From Sediminispirochaeta sp964394395 (GTDB lineage: Bacteria; Spirochaetota; Spirochaetia; DSM-16054; Sediminispirochaetaceae): DNA of 6,753 bases. A program made the position numbers and the translations under genes. Positions 1-6,115 of this stretch are shown here, piece after piece. Positions within the stretch are counted from its first letter, which is position 1, and each line of letters starts with the position of its first letter. The notes under the pieces are model-generated. The model ran no database searches. It had not been told where the DNA came from and saw only the letters and a list, made by a program, of their open reading frames with translations. The stretch covers positions 1 to 6,753 of the forward strand of contig CAYMWV010000186.1 of assembly GCA_964394395.1 (NCBI GenBank), read 5' to 3'.

Positions 1-40
1 ACTTTTTCGCCCTCTATCTGATCCCCCTGGGGGTTTTAGG

Positions 41-75
41 TACTGTTTTCCTGTAGTTTCTCCCCAAAAACAGTA
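41..75. repeat. 9-bp perfect inverted repeat upstream of the nuclease remnant
   Basis: TACTGTTTT at 41-49 is exactly complementary to AAAACAGTA at 67-75, with a 17-nt loop. It lies about 40 bases before the first reading frame. It could be an operator or a weak hairpin of an upstream transcript. It is not a convincing intrinsic terminator because no T-run follows the right arm. The rest of 1-101 shows nothing else I can support: there is no clear sigma70 promoter and no Shine-Dalgarno for the ATG at 117. Confidence 0.3.
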
Positions 76-116
76 ACATTTCATGCACTTGTGCTCTTTT
101 CTTGTTATCTCTTTAT

Positions 117-704
117 ATGAGCGCAGAAAAAAACCGATTTGACAATGCCTGGAAAGATGTTGTAAGGGATCTCTTCTTTGAGTTTCTCGACTTCTACTAT
201 CCAGATCTTTCCCGGGAGGTGGATCATCAAATCCCACCCCGATCCAGGGAGAAGGAGTTCGCCAAGCTCCTGCCGGATAACCATTCATCCGGTCGAAGGG
301 TCGATTTGCTCTTCCAGGTACGGATGATCAGTAGTGAGATCCGGACACTTCTTCTCCACATCGAAGTCCAAAACCGGAAAGAAGAAGCACTTCCCATGAG
401 ACTTTTTCAATATGCATACCGGATTTTTGATCGGGAAGGAAGCTTTCCTGCCACCCTGCTTCTTCTGACAGACAGTGATCCTGATTTCTTCCCTACTGAG
501 TATAGGCTTCAACTCGCACAGGGGAAGTTTCTTAGATTGGACTTTTTTACCCAGAAGCTGTTATACTTGAAAAAAGAGCTGTCAGAAACCGAACCGAATC
601 AGAACCCTTTTGCTTTCATCACTGCAGCCCATCTGGAGGCGTTGAAAGCCTCTACGACCAGGAAGCGAAGCTTATTTTGGAGGAGGAGCGTATGCCTTAT
701 GTAA
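117..704 (+). pseudogene. Rpn/DUF4351-type PD-(D/E)XK nuclease, catalytic N-terminal part (frameshifted)
   Basis: The frame encodes 195 aa from the ATG at 117; a TTG at 102 would add five residues. It resembles the N-terminal nuclease domain of Rpn (recombination-promoting nuclease, YhgA-like transposase) proteins, which are PD-(D/E)XK endonucleases. Counting from the ATG, visible motifs are the opening FDNAWKDVVRDLFFEFLDFY, GRRVDLLFQV with the likely metal-binding Asp63, and LLLHIEVQ with Glu83 and Gln85 (the E-x-Q form of the motif). RLFQYAYRIFD, the beta-strand segment PATLLLLTD and NPFAFITAAHLEALK follow. After that last motif the frame turns into an unfamiliar Arg-rich tail (TTRKRSLFWRRSVCLM) and stops. 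The expected continuation lies in another frame from about 644. The nuclease core looks intact, but the helical region that normally follows is missing. I infer an inactivated gene. A short functional protein cannot be excluded. Confidence 0.75.
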
Positions 705-991
705 CGAGCTGGGAACGTCGAGCCCTGAAGCAGGGGATGGAAGAGGGGATGGAAGAGGGGATGGAACAGGGGATCAATCTTGGGATGGATCTTGGGATTA
801 GCCGGGGAGAGCTAAAGGATAAACGGCAAGTATTGTGCAGGCTTGTGGAGAAAAAATTCGGACCCAATTCAACAGGTGATAAGTTTGTGGAGATGGTAGA
901 GGCGGTGAGCGATCCTGGGATTCTGGACAGGGCTATTGATGCTGTTTTAGATGCAGAGAAGAGGGACGCCATTATTGAAATCCTGGGGTAA
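692..991 (+). pseudogene. Rpn/DUF4351-type nuclease, C-terminal part (second fragment)
   Basis: This is the C-terminal end of the same gene in a different frame, 99 aa from the ATG at 692 (104 aa from a TTG at 677). The frame reads SLYDQEAKLILEEER directly upstream, then MPYVTSWERRALKQG, the usual junction motif of this family ('MPYITS-ER'). A run of GMEEG/GMEQG/GMDLG repeats follows (residues 15-40), then VLCRLVEKKFGP and a helical DUF4351-like end. AGGAGGAG at 681-688 would make a good ribosome site for the ATG at 692, but it also encodes the Glu run and may be accidental. The overlap with the upstream fragment (677-704) is in another frame. Spacing from NPFA to MPYVTS across the break is about 33 residues; by memory of the family it should be clearly longer. 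This suggests an internal deletion that also shifted the frame. Confidence 0.7.
733..768 (+). repeat. 12-bp tandem repeat, three copies, coding for GMEE units
   Basis: GGGGATGGAAGA occurs at 733-744 and 745-756 and, with one change (GGGGATGGAACA), at 757-768. The period is a multiple of three, so copy-number change would add or remove whole G-M-E-E units without shifting frame. Degenerate continuation (GGGATGGAT, GGGATTAG) runs to about 800. A glycine-spaced repeat at this place is normal for Rpn-type proteins. Confidence 0.85.
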
Positions 992-1059
992 CATTTTCGA
1001 TTTGTTGGATCCGAACGGATTCTCATGGACGGCCCGAATTCCAGGATAGTATCTTCACC

Positions 1060-1191
1060 TTGAGGCTGTCCCGCAACCTTTCTTGAGCTTCATGCACGCT
1101 ACATATAGTGGTCATAAAACGGTAATACCACCATATATAGCGGTTTAGACAGCCTCGATTCAGTGGGATTAACGTTGCGGGACTGCCTGAA
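1060..1191. repeat. Nested palindromic element in the intergenic region (MITE- or IS-end-like)
   Basis: Three inverted repeats share this stretch of the 257-base gap 992-1248. The outer pair is 1060-1077 with 1174-1191 (16 of 18 paired; core GTTGCGGGAC). A second pair, GAGGCTGTC at 1062-1070 with GACAGCCTC at 1148-1156, is a perfect 9 bp and competes for the same left arm. The central stem is 1097-1112 with 1127-1142, 14 of 16 paired, with a 14-nt loop. Its two mismatches are A-C in plus-strand RNA but G-U in minus-strand RNA. GAGGCTGTCCC resembles the inverted-repeat ends of several IS families as I recall them, so a small non-autonomous element or paired IS ends is likely. No transposase and no convincing target duplication is visible. 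A regulatory hairpin upstream of ftsK is the alternative. Confidence 0.55.
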
Positions 1192-1235
1192 TTCTAACGT
1201 GTCAATCCGGGATACAGGCACCCCGGGAATCTGCC

Positions 1236-1241
1236 GATAAT
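1236..1241 (+). promoter_or_regulatory. Possible -10 element (GATAAT) just before ftsK
   Basis: GATAAT matches the sigma70 -10 consensus in five of six bases and lies seven bases before the ftsK ATG at 1249. There is no recognisable -35 at the right spacing (TACAGG at 1213-1218) and no Shine-Dalgarno between it and the ATG. If it is used, the transcript would start almost on the start codon. A 5-bp inverted repeat (CCGGG 1207-1211 / CCCGG 1222-1226) sits just upstream. This is weak evidence. Confidence 0.2.
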
Positions 1242-1248
1242 TGTTGAC

Positions 1249-4002
1249 ATGAAACCATCTACTCCTTCAGTTGTAGCAGCGGCGCTTATTGCTATCCTTG
1301 CTCTTTTCCTTACCATCTCCCTTCTTCTGGCAATGCAGGGGGGCGGTAATGGGTTGTCCTATCCCGGTTTTCTCCTTCTTTCCGGTTTTCGGTATGTCGC
1401 CTGGTATCTTCCTCTCTATCTTTTTTTTGCGGCGGTTCTGGTGATTCTGGACGAGTTTAAACCGCTTCTCCTCTATATTGGCTCTTCTGCGGTGGTTCCT
1501 GTTGCCACTGCCGGGTTTTGGCTCCAGATCCTGGGAGAGCCGCCCCGGTCGAAGGCTGCCGAAGCGTTCCTTACCCGGTTTGGCAGCGGTGGAGGTTCCT
1601 TTATCCTGTTTCTTATCCTTCTGCTGGAGTTGAGCATAATCTATCTCCTGGCCCTGAAATTCCTCCTCAAGGGAAGTGGTGATGGGGAAGATGGTGCGGA
1701 GATACCAAAAGGGTCGGAGAAAGGGAGTTCATTTTTTCGAAAATCGGTCCCTTCTTCGGGAGAAAACTCTGAAATACCGGGAGAACAAGCTGCTCTCGAT
1801 GGGGAAGCAGCTGGAAAAGAGGATGATGAAGTGTGGTGGGAGGAGTTTCGCCGCCGTCGGGAGGAGAACAGGGCTGAGGCGGAGCTGTCTGAAGTTCCAT
1901 TCCTTTCTGCATTAAACGAGGAGCCCTCTGATGAGATTTCTGATGAGGTCTCTGCAGGTGGGAATGCACTTCCAGACGAAAATGATCCGGATCAGCTCCG
2001 GCGGGTGCAGGATGTAAAAGAAGCTCCTTCCGAGGCCTGGTTTTCACCCATGGAAGATGAAGATGAAGATGAAGATGATGAAGAGGTGGGGGAAGATCCT
2101 GTTGAGGAGACGGTGGACTTCAATCTGAAAGAGCTTCGCAGTTTATCCTCTGAAGCGGACGAGATAGAGCTTGATCTTGATGACCCAGAAGATGATCTGG
2201 ATGAATTTGATGAGGGCGATGAATTCTACGATGTCGATGGTGATGAGGATGATAATGAGGATGCTGATGGAGAAATGGGATACAACTCCGGTCCCGGATT
2301 TGACACCAGCCCCAGCCCCAGCTCCAATCATGGCCCCAGCCCAATCCCCAGCCCCAGCCCGGAAGAGCCGCTCTCCCCGTCACCGAAAAGAGAAGAGCAG
2401 GTAGAAAAGGAAGCAAAAGAGAAGCGGGAGCCCCGGATCGTGCCCAAGGAGGCGACGACTCCTGAGGTGGCCAAGAACGTGGAGCGGGGGATCGCAAATT
2501 ATGGGGTGCCCAAGGATAAGCTCCTGGATGAGTATCCCGACAGCAAGTACTGGGTGATTGATGAACCTACCCGGCAGGCGGCAGAGATCCTGAAGGAGAC
2601 CTTGAAGGAGTTCAAGATTCAGGCGGAAGTTACCGGGATCAGGAGGGGACCGGTTATCACCATGTTTGAGATTCTACCCGCCCCGGGGGTTAAACTTTCC
2701 AAAATTGTTAACCTGGCGGACAATATTGCCCTGCGTCTGGCGGCGAGCCGGGTGCGGATTGTGGCACCCATCCCGGGAAAGCATGCGGTGGGTATTGAGG
2801 TGCCCAACCGAAAGCGCTCTCTGGTCGGTTTTCGGGAGATGATCGATGATGAAAACTTCGGTGCGGACAAGATGGAGGTTCCTGTGGTCCTTGGAAAGGA
2901 TATCACTGGAGAGGCTCAGATTGTAGACCTGGTGCAGACTCCCCATCTGCTGATTGCTGGAGCTACCGGTTCGGGTAAGTCGGTCTGTGTAAACTCCATC
3001 ATCTGCTCCATCCTCTACAAGCGCAGCCCCCAGGAGGTGAACCTCATTCTCATCGATCCTAAAATTGTGGAACTGAAGCTTTACAATGATATCCCCCATC
3101 TTTTAACCCCGGTGATCACCGAGGCAAAGAAGGCCTTTCAGGCCCTGCAGTACTGTCTCTACGAAATGGAACGGCGCTACGCCCTTCTGGACAGCCAGGG
3201 GGTGAGGGATATCCGCTCATATAACCGGAAGGTGAAAAAGAAGCGTCTGGCCACCCGGCCCCTGCCCTATTTGGTGGTGATCATCGATGAGTTCGCCGAC
3301 TTGATGGCCACCACTGGGAAGGAGCTTGAATCCACCCTGGCAAGGCTGGCGGCCATGAGCCGGGCGGTGGGAATTCACATCGTTCTGGCCACCCAGCGTC
3401 CCTCCATTGATGTTATCACCGGTCTGATAAAGGCAAATATCCCGAGCCGGATCGCCTTCATGGTGGCGGGGAAGTTTGATTCCCGGATTATCATTGATGC
3501 CGTGGGGGCGGAGAAGCTGCTGGGCCGGGGGGATATGCTCTTCACCAGCGCCTGGGATCCAGTACCGATCAGAATTCAGGGCGCCTTCTTAAGCGAAGAT
3601 GAGGTTGAGCGGATTACCGACTATGTTAAGACCCTGGGTGAACCCGAATATATCGATGATGAGATCTTCATCGACGATGATGGAGATTCCTTCTTCGACT
3701 CCGCCGCTGATGGAGAGGATCCCATGATGGATAAGGCCCTGGAGATAGTGGCCACTGCCGGAAAAGCGAGTGCCAGTTACCTGCAACGTCGCCTGAAGGT
3801 AGGGTACAACCGGGCCGCCCGGCTGGTGGAGGAGATGGAGGAGCGGGGTATTGTGGGGCCCCAGAACGGCTCCAAACCCCGGGAGTTGATCCATATGCCC
3901 GACCGCTTCCGGGAGACCGGGGAGAGCAGTGACAGTAGCACCGGGGCCGCTGGCGATTACCCAGATAGTGGAGATGTAAAAGAGTCCGGAGATGAAACCT
4001 AA
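1249..4002 (+). CDS. ftsK: DNA translocase FtsK/SpoIIIE
   Basis: This septal, membrane-anchored, ATP-driven hexameric DNA pump clears chromosomes from the division plane and, in characterised systems, activates XerCD at dif. It has 917 aa. Four probable membrane helices lie at about 8-29, 47-67, 72-94 and 117-140. A hydrophilic linker (141-400) holds a DEDEDEDDEEVGEDP tract at 270-284, more acid at 301-342 and a Pro-Ser stretch at 353-379. The motor spans about 405-800, with Walker A GATGSGKS (571-578), LIDPKIVELKLYN (601-613), Walker B LVVIIDEFADL (675-685) and TQRPS (715-719). The winged-helix gamma domain (about 825-885) keeps LQRRLKVGYNRAARLVEEME, the DNA-reading helix that recognises polar KOPS-type sequences. 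The ATG at 1249 is the first start after an in-frame TAA at 1195; no Shine-Dalgarno precedes it. The protein is longer than SpoIIIE and shorter than E. coli FtsK because of the linker. The end overlaps the next gene by 11 nt. Confidence 0.97.
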   Translation: MKPSTPSVVAAALIAILALFLTISLLLAMQGGGNGLSYPGFLLLSGFRYVAWYLPLYLFFAAVLVILDEFKPLLLYIGSSAVVPVATAGFWLQILGEPPRSKAAEAFLTRFGSGGGSFILFLILLLELSIIYLLALKFLLKGSGDGEDGAEIPKGSEKGSSFFRKSVPSSGENSEIPGEQAALDGEAAGKEDDEVWWEEFRRRREENRAEAELSEVPFLSALNEEPSDEISDEVSAGGNALPDENDPDQLRRVQDVKEAPSEAWFSPMEDEDEDEDDEEVGEDPVEETVDFNLKELRSLSSEADEIELDLDDPEDDLDEFDEGDEFYDVDGDEDDNEDADGEMGYNSGPGFDTSPSPSSNHGPSPIPSPSPEEPLSPSPKREEQVEKEAKEKREPRIVPKEATTPEVAKNVERGIANYGVPKDKLLDEYPDSKYWVIDEPTRQAAEILKETLKEFKIQAEVTGIRRGPVITMFEILPAPGVKLSKIVNLADNIALRLAASRVRIVAPIPGKHAVGIEVPNRKRSLVGFREMIDDENFGADKMEVPVVLGKDITGEAQIVDLVQTPHLLIAGATGSGKSVCVNSIICSILYKRSPQEVNLILIDPKIVELKLYNDIPHLLTPVITEAKKAFQALQYCLYEMERRYALLDSQGVRDIRSYNRKVKKKRLATRPLPYLVVIIDEFADLMATTGKELESTLARLAAMSRAVGIHIVLATQRPSIDVITGLIKANIPSRIAFMVAGKFDSRIIIDAVGAEKLLGRGDMLFTSAWDPVPIRIQGAFLSEDEVERITDYVKTLGEPEYIDDEIFIDDDGDSFFDSAADGEDPMMDKALEIVATAGKASASYLQRRLKVGYNRAARLVEEMEERGIVGPQNGSKPRELIHMPDRFRETGESSDSSTGAAGDYPDSGDVKESGDET
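2053..2360 (+). repeat. Low-complexity coding repeats in the FtsK linker (GAAGAT and CCCAGC)
   Basis: Two simple-sequence tracts lie within ftsK. GAAGAT hexamers at 2053-2076, running on as GATGAAGAG to 2085, encode an Asp-Glu run. CCCAGC hexamers, interrupted, at about 2305-2360 encode Pro-Ser pairs. Both keep frame when their copy number changes. They form the flexible spacer between the membrane anchor and the motor. They also create open frames of about 77-79 codons in other frames here, which are not genes. Confidence 0.7.
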
Positions 4003-4342
4003 ACCCTCCGGCGCCTGGCTTATCATTCCGCTGCTGCTTCTCACTGCCGGGCAGCTTTCCGCCGCTGCATCGGGCCGGGCGATCTCCGCCGGGGCCGGGG
4101 GGATCAACATCTACACCCTTCTTACCTACCTCTTTTTTGGTCTCCGGGGTCTTTCCTGGGTCCTGATCGTCCGCTACTTCCAGTTATCCGCCGCATATCC
4201 GGTGATGAGTCTGGGTTTTTGTCTGGTGCCGCCTGCGGCGGCCCTCTTTTTTGGTGATCCTCTTTCGATTTCCACGGTAATTGGAATGGTGCTGGTTACA
4301 GTGGGGGTTTTCCTGGCGGCCGTGGAGGGGGGATCGTTTTGA
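3992..4342 (+). CDS. Small four-helix SMR/EamA transporter, ArnE-like flippase half
   Basis: This 116-aa hydrophobic protein has four predicted membrane helices (about 8-25, 43-63, 69-87 and 92-110). It has the fold length and motifs of small multidrug resistance/DMT proteins. LSAAYPVMSLGFCLVPPAAALFF (66-87) matches the helix-3 pattern of ArnE-type subunits, which pair with ArnF to flip undecaprenyl-phosphate-linked aminoarabinose. FGDPLSISTVIGMVLVTVGVFL is the usual EamA helix-4 entry. The residues after TAGQL in helix 1 (SAAASGRA) differ from the common GQLLLKKG and lack the Lys pair. The helix-1 Glu of true EmrE-type drug exporters is absent, so drug efflux is unlikely. The ATG lies inside the ftsK end (11-nt overlap), implying co-transcription and coupled translation. 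The second subunit and a GT2 gene lie downstream beyond one intervening gene. The sugar carried is unknown. Confidence 0.75.
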   Translation: MKPKPSGAWLIIPLLLLTAGQLSAAASGRAISAGAGGINIYTLLTYLFFGLRGLSWVLIVRYFQLSAAYPVMSLGFCLVPPAAALFFGDPLSISTVIGMVLVTVGVFLAAVEGGSF

Positions 4343-4367
4343 ATCAAAAAATGAAGGATGCTGTGGT

Positions 4368-5729
4368 ATGATCCTTAGTAAGAAAGAGTTTAATTATATT
4401 CTTGAACATGGTGAGACCTATCTTGTTGAGTTTAAGGAGCGTGTCAATAAAGGCTTGGCCCGAGAAATGACTGCTTTTGCAAATGCTTCCGGTGGGAGAA
4501 TTTTTCTTGGAGTTAGTGATACGGGGATAGTGAAAGGGGTTAATGTTACAAATACAATTCGATCTCAAATTCAGGATATAGCAAATAATTGTGTGCCAAG
4601 AATTTCTATACAATTTTCTGAATTTGAAAATGTTCTCATTTTAGAGGTCCCGGAAGGACAAGATAAACCTTATCAATGCGCTGATGGTTTTTTTATCCGG
4701 ATGGGAGCGAATGCTCAGAAAATGAAACGTCAGGATATTATTGAGTTTCTTCAATCGGAGGGACAGCTTCGTTTTGAAGAACAAATACATAATAGATATG
4801 ACATCAGTACTGATTATGTTTCTCAAAAATTGAAAGCATATCTTGAACTTGCTGGAATCAGTTCTACCCTTGATGATGAATCGATTCTTCTAAATTTAGG
4901 TGTAGCTGAACGAGTTGATGGAGTACTGAAAATGAACAACGCTGGAGTACTCTTTTTCAGTGAAAACATACAGCTTTTTTGCGAACAGGCTACCATTACG
5001 TGCGGTGTCTTTGACGGCATAGAAAGGGTTCATGTGCTGAATCGAAAAGATTACAGCATGGACATAGTGAGCAATATCAATAATGCTCTTCATTTTATCA
5101 AACAGGAACTGCGGGTAAAATATGAGATGACTGGGGCCGCTCGTCGTCGTGAAGTATACGAACTGCCATTGGATTCAATTCGTGAGGCTGTTATTAATGC
5201 GGTAGTGCACCGGGATTATTTTCTCCTAGGATCCCATGTGGTCATAGAAATATTTGACGATCGCCTGGAAATCTCCAGCCCAGGAGGCTTACCCAGGGGA
5301 CTTGATGAAAAAGATTTTGGGAGGAAAGCTGTACGTCGTAATCAGCTTATTGCTTCTTTGCTGCATAGGATCAATTTTGTAGAAAATATGGGAACCGGCA
5401 TTGGTAAAATTCGACGTTTATTGGAAGATGCTGGAGCACCGGAACCGCTTTTTGAGTTTGGAAACTTCTTTACCGTTGTGTTACCCCGGCCAAAGAAATC
5501 CGCTGGTGAGACTGAGCCGCTAAATGAGCCGCTAAATGAGCCGCTAAATGAGCCGCTAAATGAATTATTACATCATGTAAAAGCGGAGCCTGCTATTACC
5601 AAAGAGACCCTTGCTCTTCGTTTGAATTGTAGCCGCGCCACAGTTACCAGACATATTCAAAAGCTAAAACAGATGAAGCGGTTAAAGAGAATAGGTTCAG
5701 ATAAAAAAGGGCATTGGGAGGTGTCATGA
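4368..5729 (+). CDS. AlbA_2 (Schlafen-like) / GHKL-ATPase / winged-helix protein
   Basis: This 453-aa protein is of a family often annotated as 'ATP-binding protein' or 'RecG-like transcriptional regulator'. An AlbA_2 domain at about 10-125 shows YLVEFKE (18-24) and AFANASGGRIFLGVSDTG (36-53). A divergent GHKL-type ATPase (HATPase_c_4) at about 255-372 shows the N-box-like REAVINAVVHRDY (272-284), IFDDRLEISSPGGLPRGL and ENMGTGIGKIRRLLEDAG (339-356). Next come four EPLN units (383-398) and a C-terminal winged helix (about 400-453) with LNCSRATVTRHIQKLKQM as recognition helix. Function is not settled for the family; DNA or RNA binding with ATP-dependent regulation is the usual inference, and some members lie in accessory or defence regions. 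The ATG at 4368 follows AAGGA (4354-4358); a TTG/ATG-type extension back to 4281 would run inside the upstream membrane gene. Its stop overlaps the next ATG (ATGA). All motifs look intact. Confidence 0.9.
   Translation: MILSKKEFNYILEHGETYLVEFKERVNKGLAREMTAFANASGGRIFLGVSDTGIVKGVNVTNTIRSQIQDIANNCVPRISIQFSEFENVLILEVPEGQDKPYQCADGFFIRMGANAQKMKRQDIIEFLQSEGQLRFEEQIHNRYDISTDYVSQKLKAYLELAGISSTLDDESILLNLGVAERVDGVLKMNNAGVLFFSENIQLFCEQATITCGVFDGIERVHVLNRKDYSMDIVSNINNALHFIKQELRVKYEMTGAARRREVYELPLDSIREAVINAVVHRDYFLLGSHVVIEIFDDRLEISSPGGLPRGLDEKDFGRKAVRRNQLIASLLHRINFVENMGTGIGKIRRLLEDAGAPEPLFEFGNFFTVVLPRPKKSAGETEPLNEPLNEPLNEPLNELLHHVKAEPAITKETLALRLNCSRATVTRHIQKLKQMKRLKRIGSDKKGHWEVS
5514..5561 (+). repeat. 12-bp tandem repeat, four perfect copies, coding for EPLN
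   Basis: GAGCCGCTAAAT is repeated without change at 5514, 5526, 5538 and 5550. It encodes Glu-Pro-Leu-Asn four times, forming the hinge between the ATPase domain and the winged helix. Perfect identity at the nucleotide level implies recent expansion or ongoing slippage. Length changes stay in frame and would alter only the spacing between domains. Confidence 0.95.
5717..5721 (+). promoter_or_regulatory. Ribosome binding site (GGAGG) of the second flippase gene
   Basis: GGAGG at 5717-5721 lies four bases before the ATG at 5726 and decides that start over the TTG at 5714. It lies inside the last codons of the AT-rich AlbA_2 gene. The inserted gene therefore now supplies the translation signal of the membrane gene behind it. 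Confidence 0.7.
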
Positions 5730-6115
5730 ATCTTTACTTACTTGCCGTTATCCTCCTCTCCGCCGCTGGCCAAATCCTGGTGAAAAAGGGGGCTGACCGG
5801 ACCCTGCCGGAGAGTACTGAAGGTTGGAGCGAGCATCCATCTTCCCGGCAGCTCTCCCGCAGAATAAGGTGTTTCATTCAGAAGGCGGCCAACCCCTTCC
5901 TTCTGGCAGGATTTGCCGCAGTGGCCGCCGCCCCGCTCCTCTATACCCGGGCACTGGCCTCCCTGCCCTTGAGCCGGGCCTACGGAACCACCGCCCTTAC
6001 CCTGCCTCTGGTGATGCTGGGCAGCCGGGTGATCCTGGGAGAGCGGATCAGCTTCCGGCGGATAGCCGGCGGGGGCTTGATTGTTCTGGGCTTTCTGGTC
6101 TGGAATGGGATGTAA
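5726..6115 (+). CDS. Small four-helix SMR/EamA transporter, ArnF-like flippase half
   Basis: This protein has 129 aa from the ATG at 5726. Helix 1 (3-18) carries LLSAAGQILVKKGADRTL, the classical EamA/SMR entry with Gly-Gln and a Lys pair. A 30-residue hydrophilic loop (about 24-54) follows, then helices at about 56-78, 86-104 and 112-127. LASLPLSRAYGTTALTLPLVMLGSRVILGERIS (78-109) gives the helix-3/4 signature. The size and the longer first loop resemble ArnF, while the gene at 3992 resembles the shorter ArnE. The two probably form a heterodimer that moves a lipid-linked sugar from the cytoplasmic to the periplasmic leaflet. The stop TAA shares one base with the ATG of the GT2 gene (TAATG), supporting translational coupling and a shared pathway. 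The substrate is not readable from the sequence; small-molecule efflux is the alternative, less likely beside a GT2. Confidence 0.78.
   Translation: MNLYLLAVILLSAAGQILVKKGADRTLPESTEGWSEHPSSRQLSRRIRCFIQKAANPFLLAGFAAVAAAPLLYTRALASLPLSRAYGTTALTLPLVMLGSRVILGERISFRRIAGGGLIVLGFLVWNGM

Larger units (their letters stand above)
4340..5726 (+). mobile_element. Candidate single-gene insertion cassette flanked by TGAATC direct repeats
   Basis: TGAATC occurs at 4340-4345, covering the stop codon of the first flippase gene, and again at 5727-5732, in the start of the second. The 1387 bases from 4340 to 5726 hold one gene, which is AT-rich over most of its length (18 GC of 60 at 4561-4620; 21 of 60 at 4921-4980) compared with about 60-68 percent in counted neighbouring lines. 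Removing the segment on paper restores a TTGA overlap between the two flippase genes with GGAGGGG a few bases upstream. No transposase, integrase, att site or terminal inverted repeat is visible, so the mechanism is unknown. A 6-bp match alone could be chance; the weight comes from its exact position. Confidence 0.45.

Noticed and set aside
23..37. CCCCCTGGGGG followed by TTTT, possible terminator
   Set aside because: The stem is only four pairs with a three-base loop and the T-run is four bases; too weak to support.
1009..1020. ATCCG-AA-CGGAT inverted repeat after the nuclease remnant
   Set aside because: Five pairs with a two-base loop and no T-run; expected by chance.
1244..1249. Perfect TTGACA (-35 consensus) overlapping the ftsK start
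   Set aside because: No -10-like hexamer lies 16-18 bases further on, and a promoter there would start inside the coding region of the first membrane helix.
1676..2404. Plus-strand open frames of 77-79 codons inside ftsK
   Set aside because: They come from the repetitive acidic and Pro-Ser linker read out of frame; the FtsK frame is continuous and family-like on both sides.
4281..4367. N-terminal extension of the AlbA_2 protein from 4281
   Set aside because: These codons lie in another frame inside the first flippase gene and encode a Trp-rich stretch (WCWLQWGFSWRPW) unlike the family. The ATG at 4368 with AAGGA upstream fits the domain start.
4351..4371. Six-codon reading frame ATG AAG GAT GCT GTG GTA TGA overlapping the AlbA_2 start
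   Set aside because: It could be a coupled leader peptide, but it is too short to tell from chance and has no ribosome site of its own.
4340..5732. Reading the insertion as a classical insertion sequence
   Set aside because: The only gene is not a transposase and there are no terminal inverted repeats, so it is reported only as a candidate cassette.
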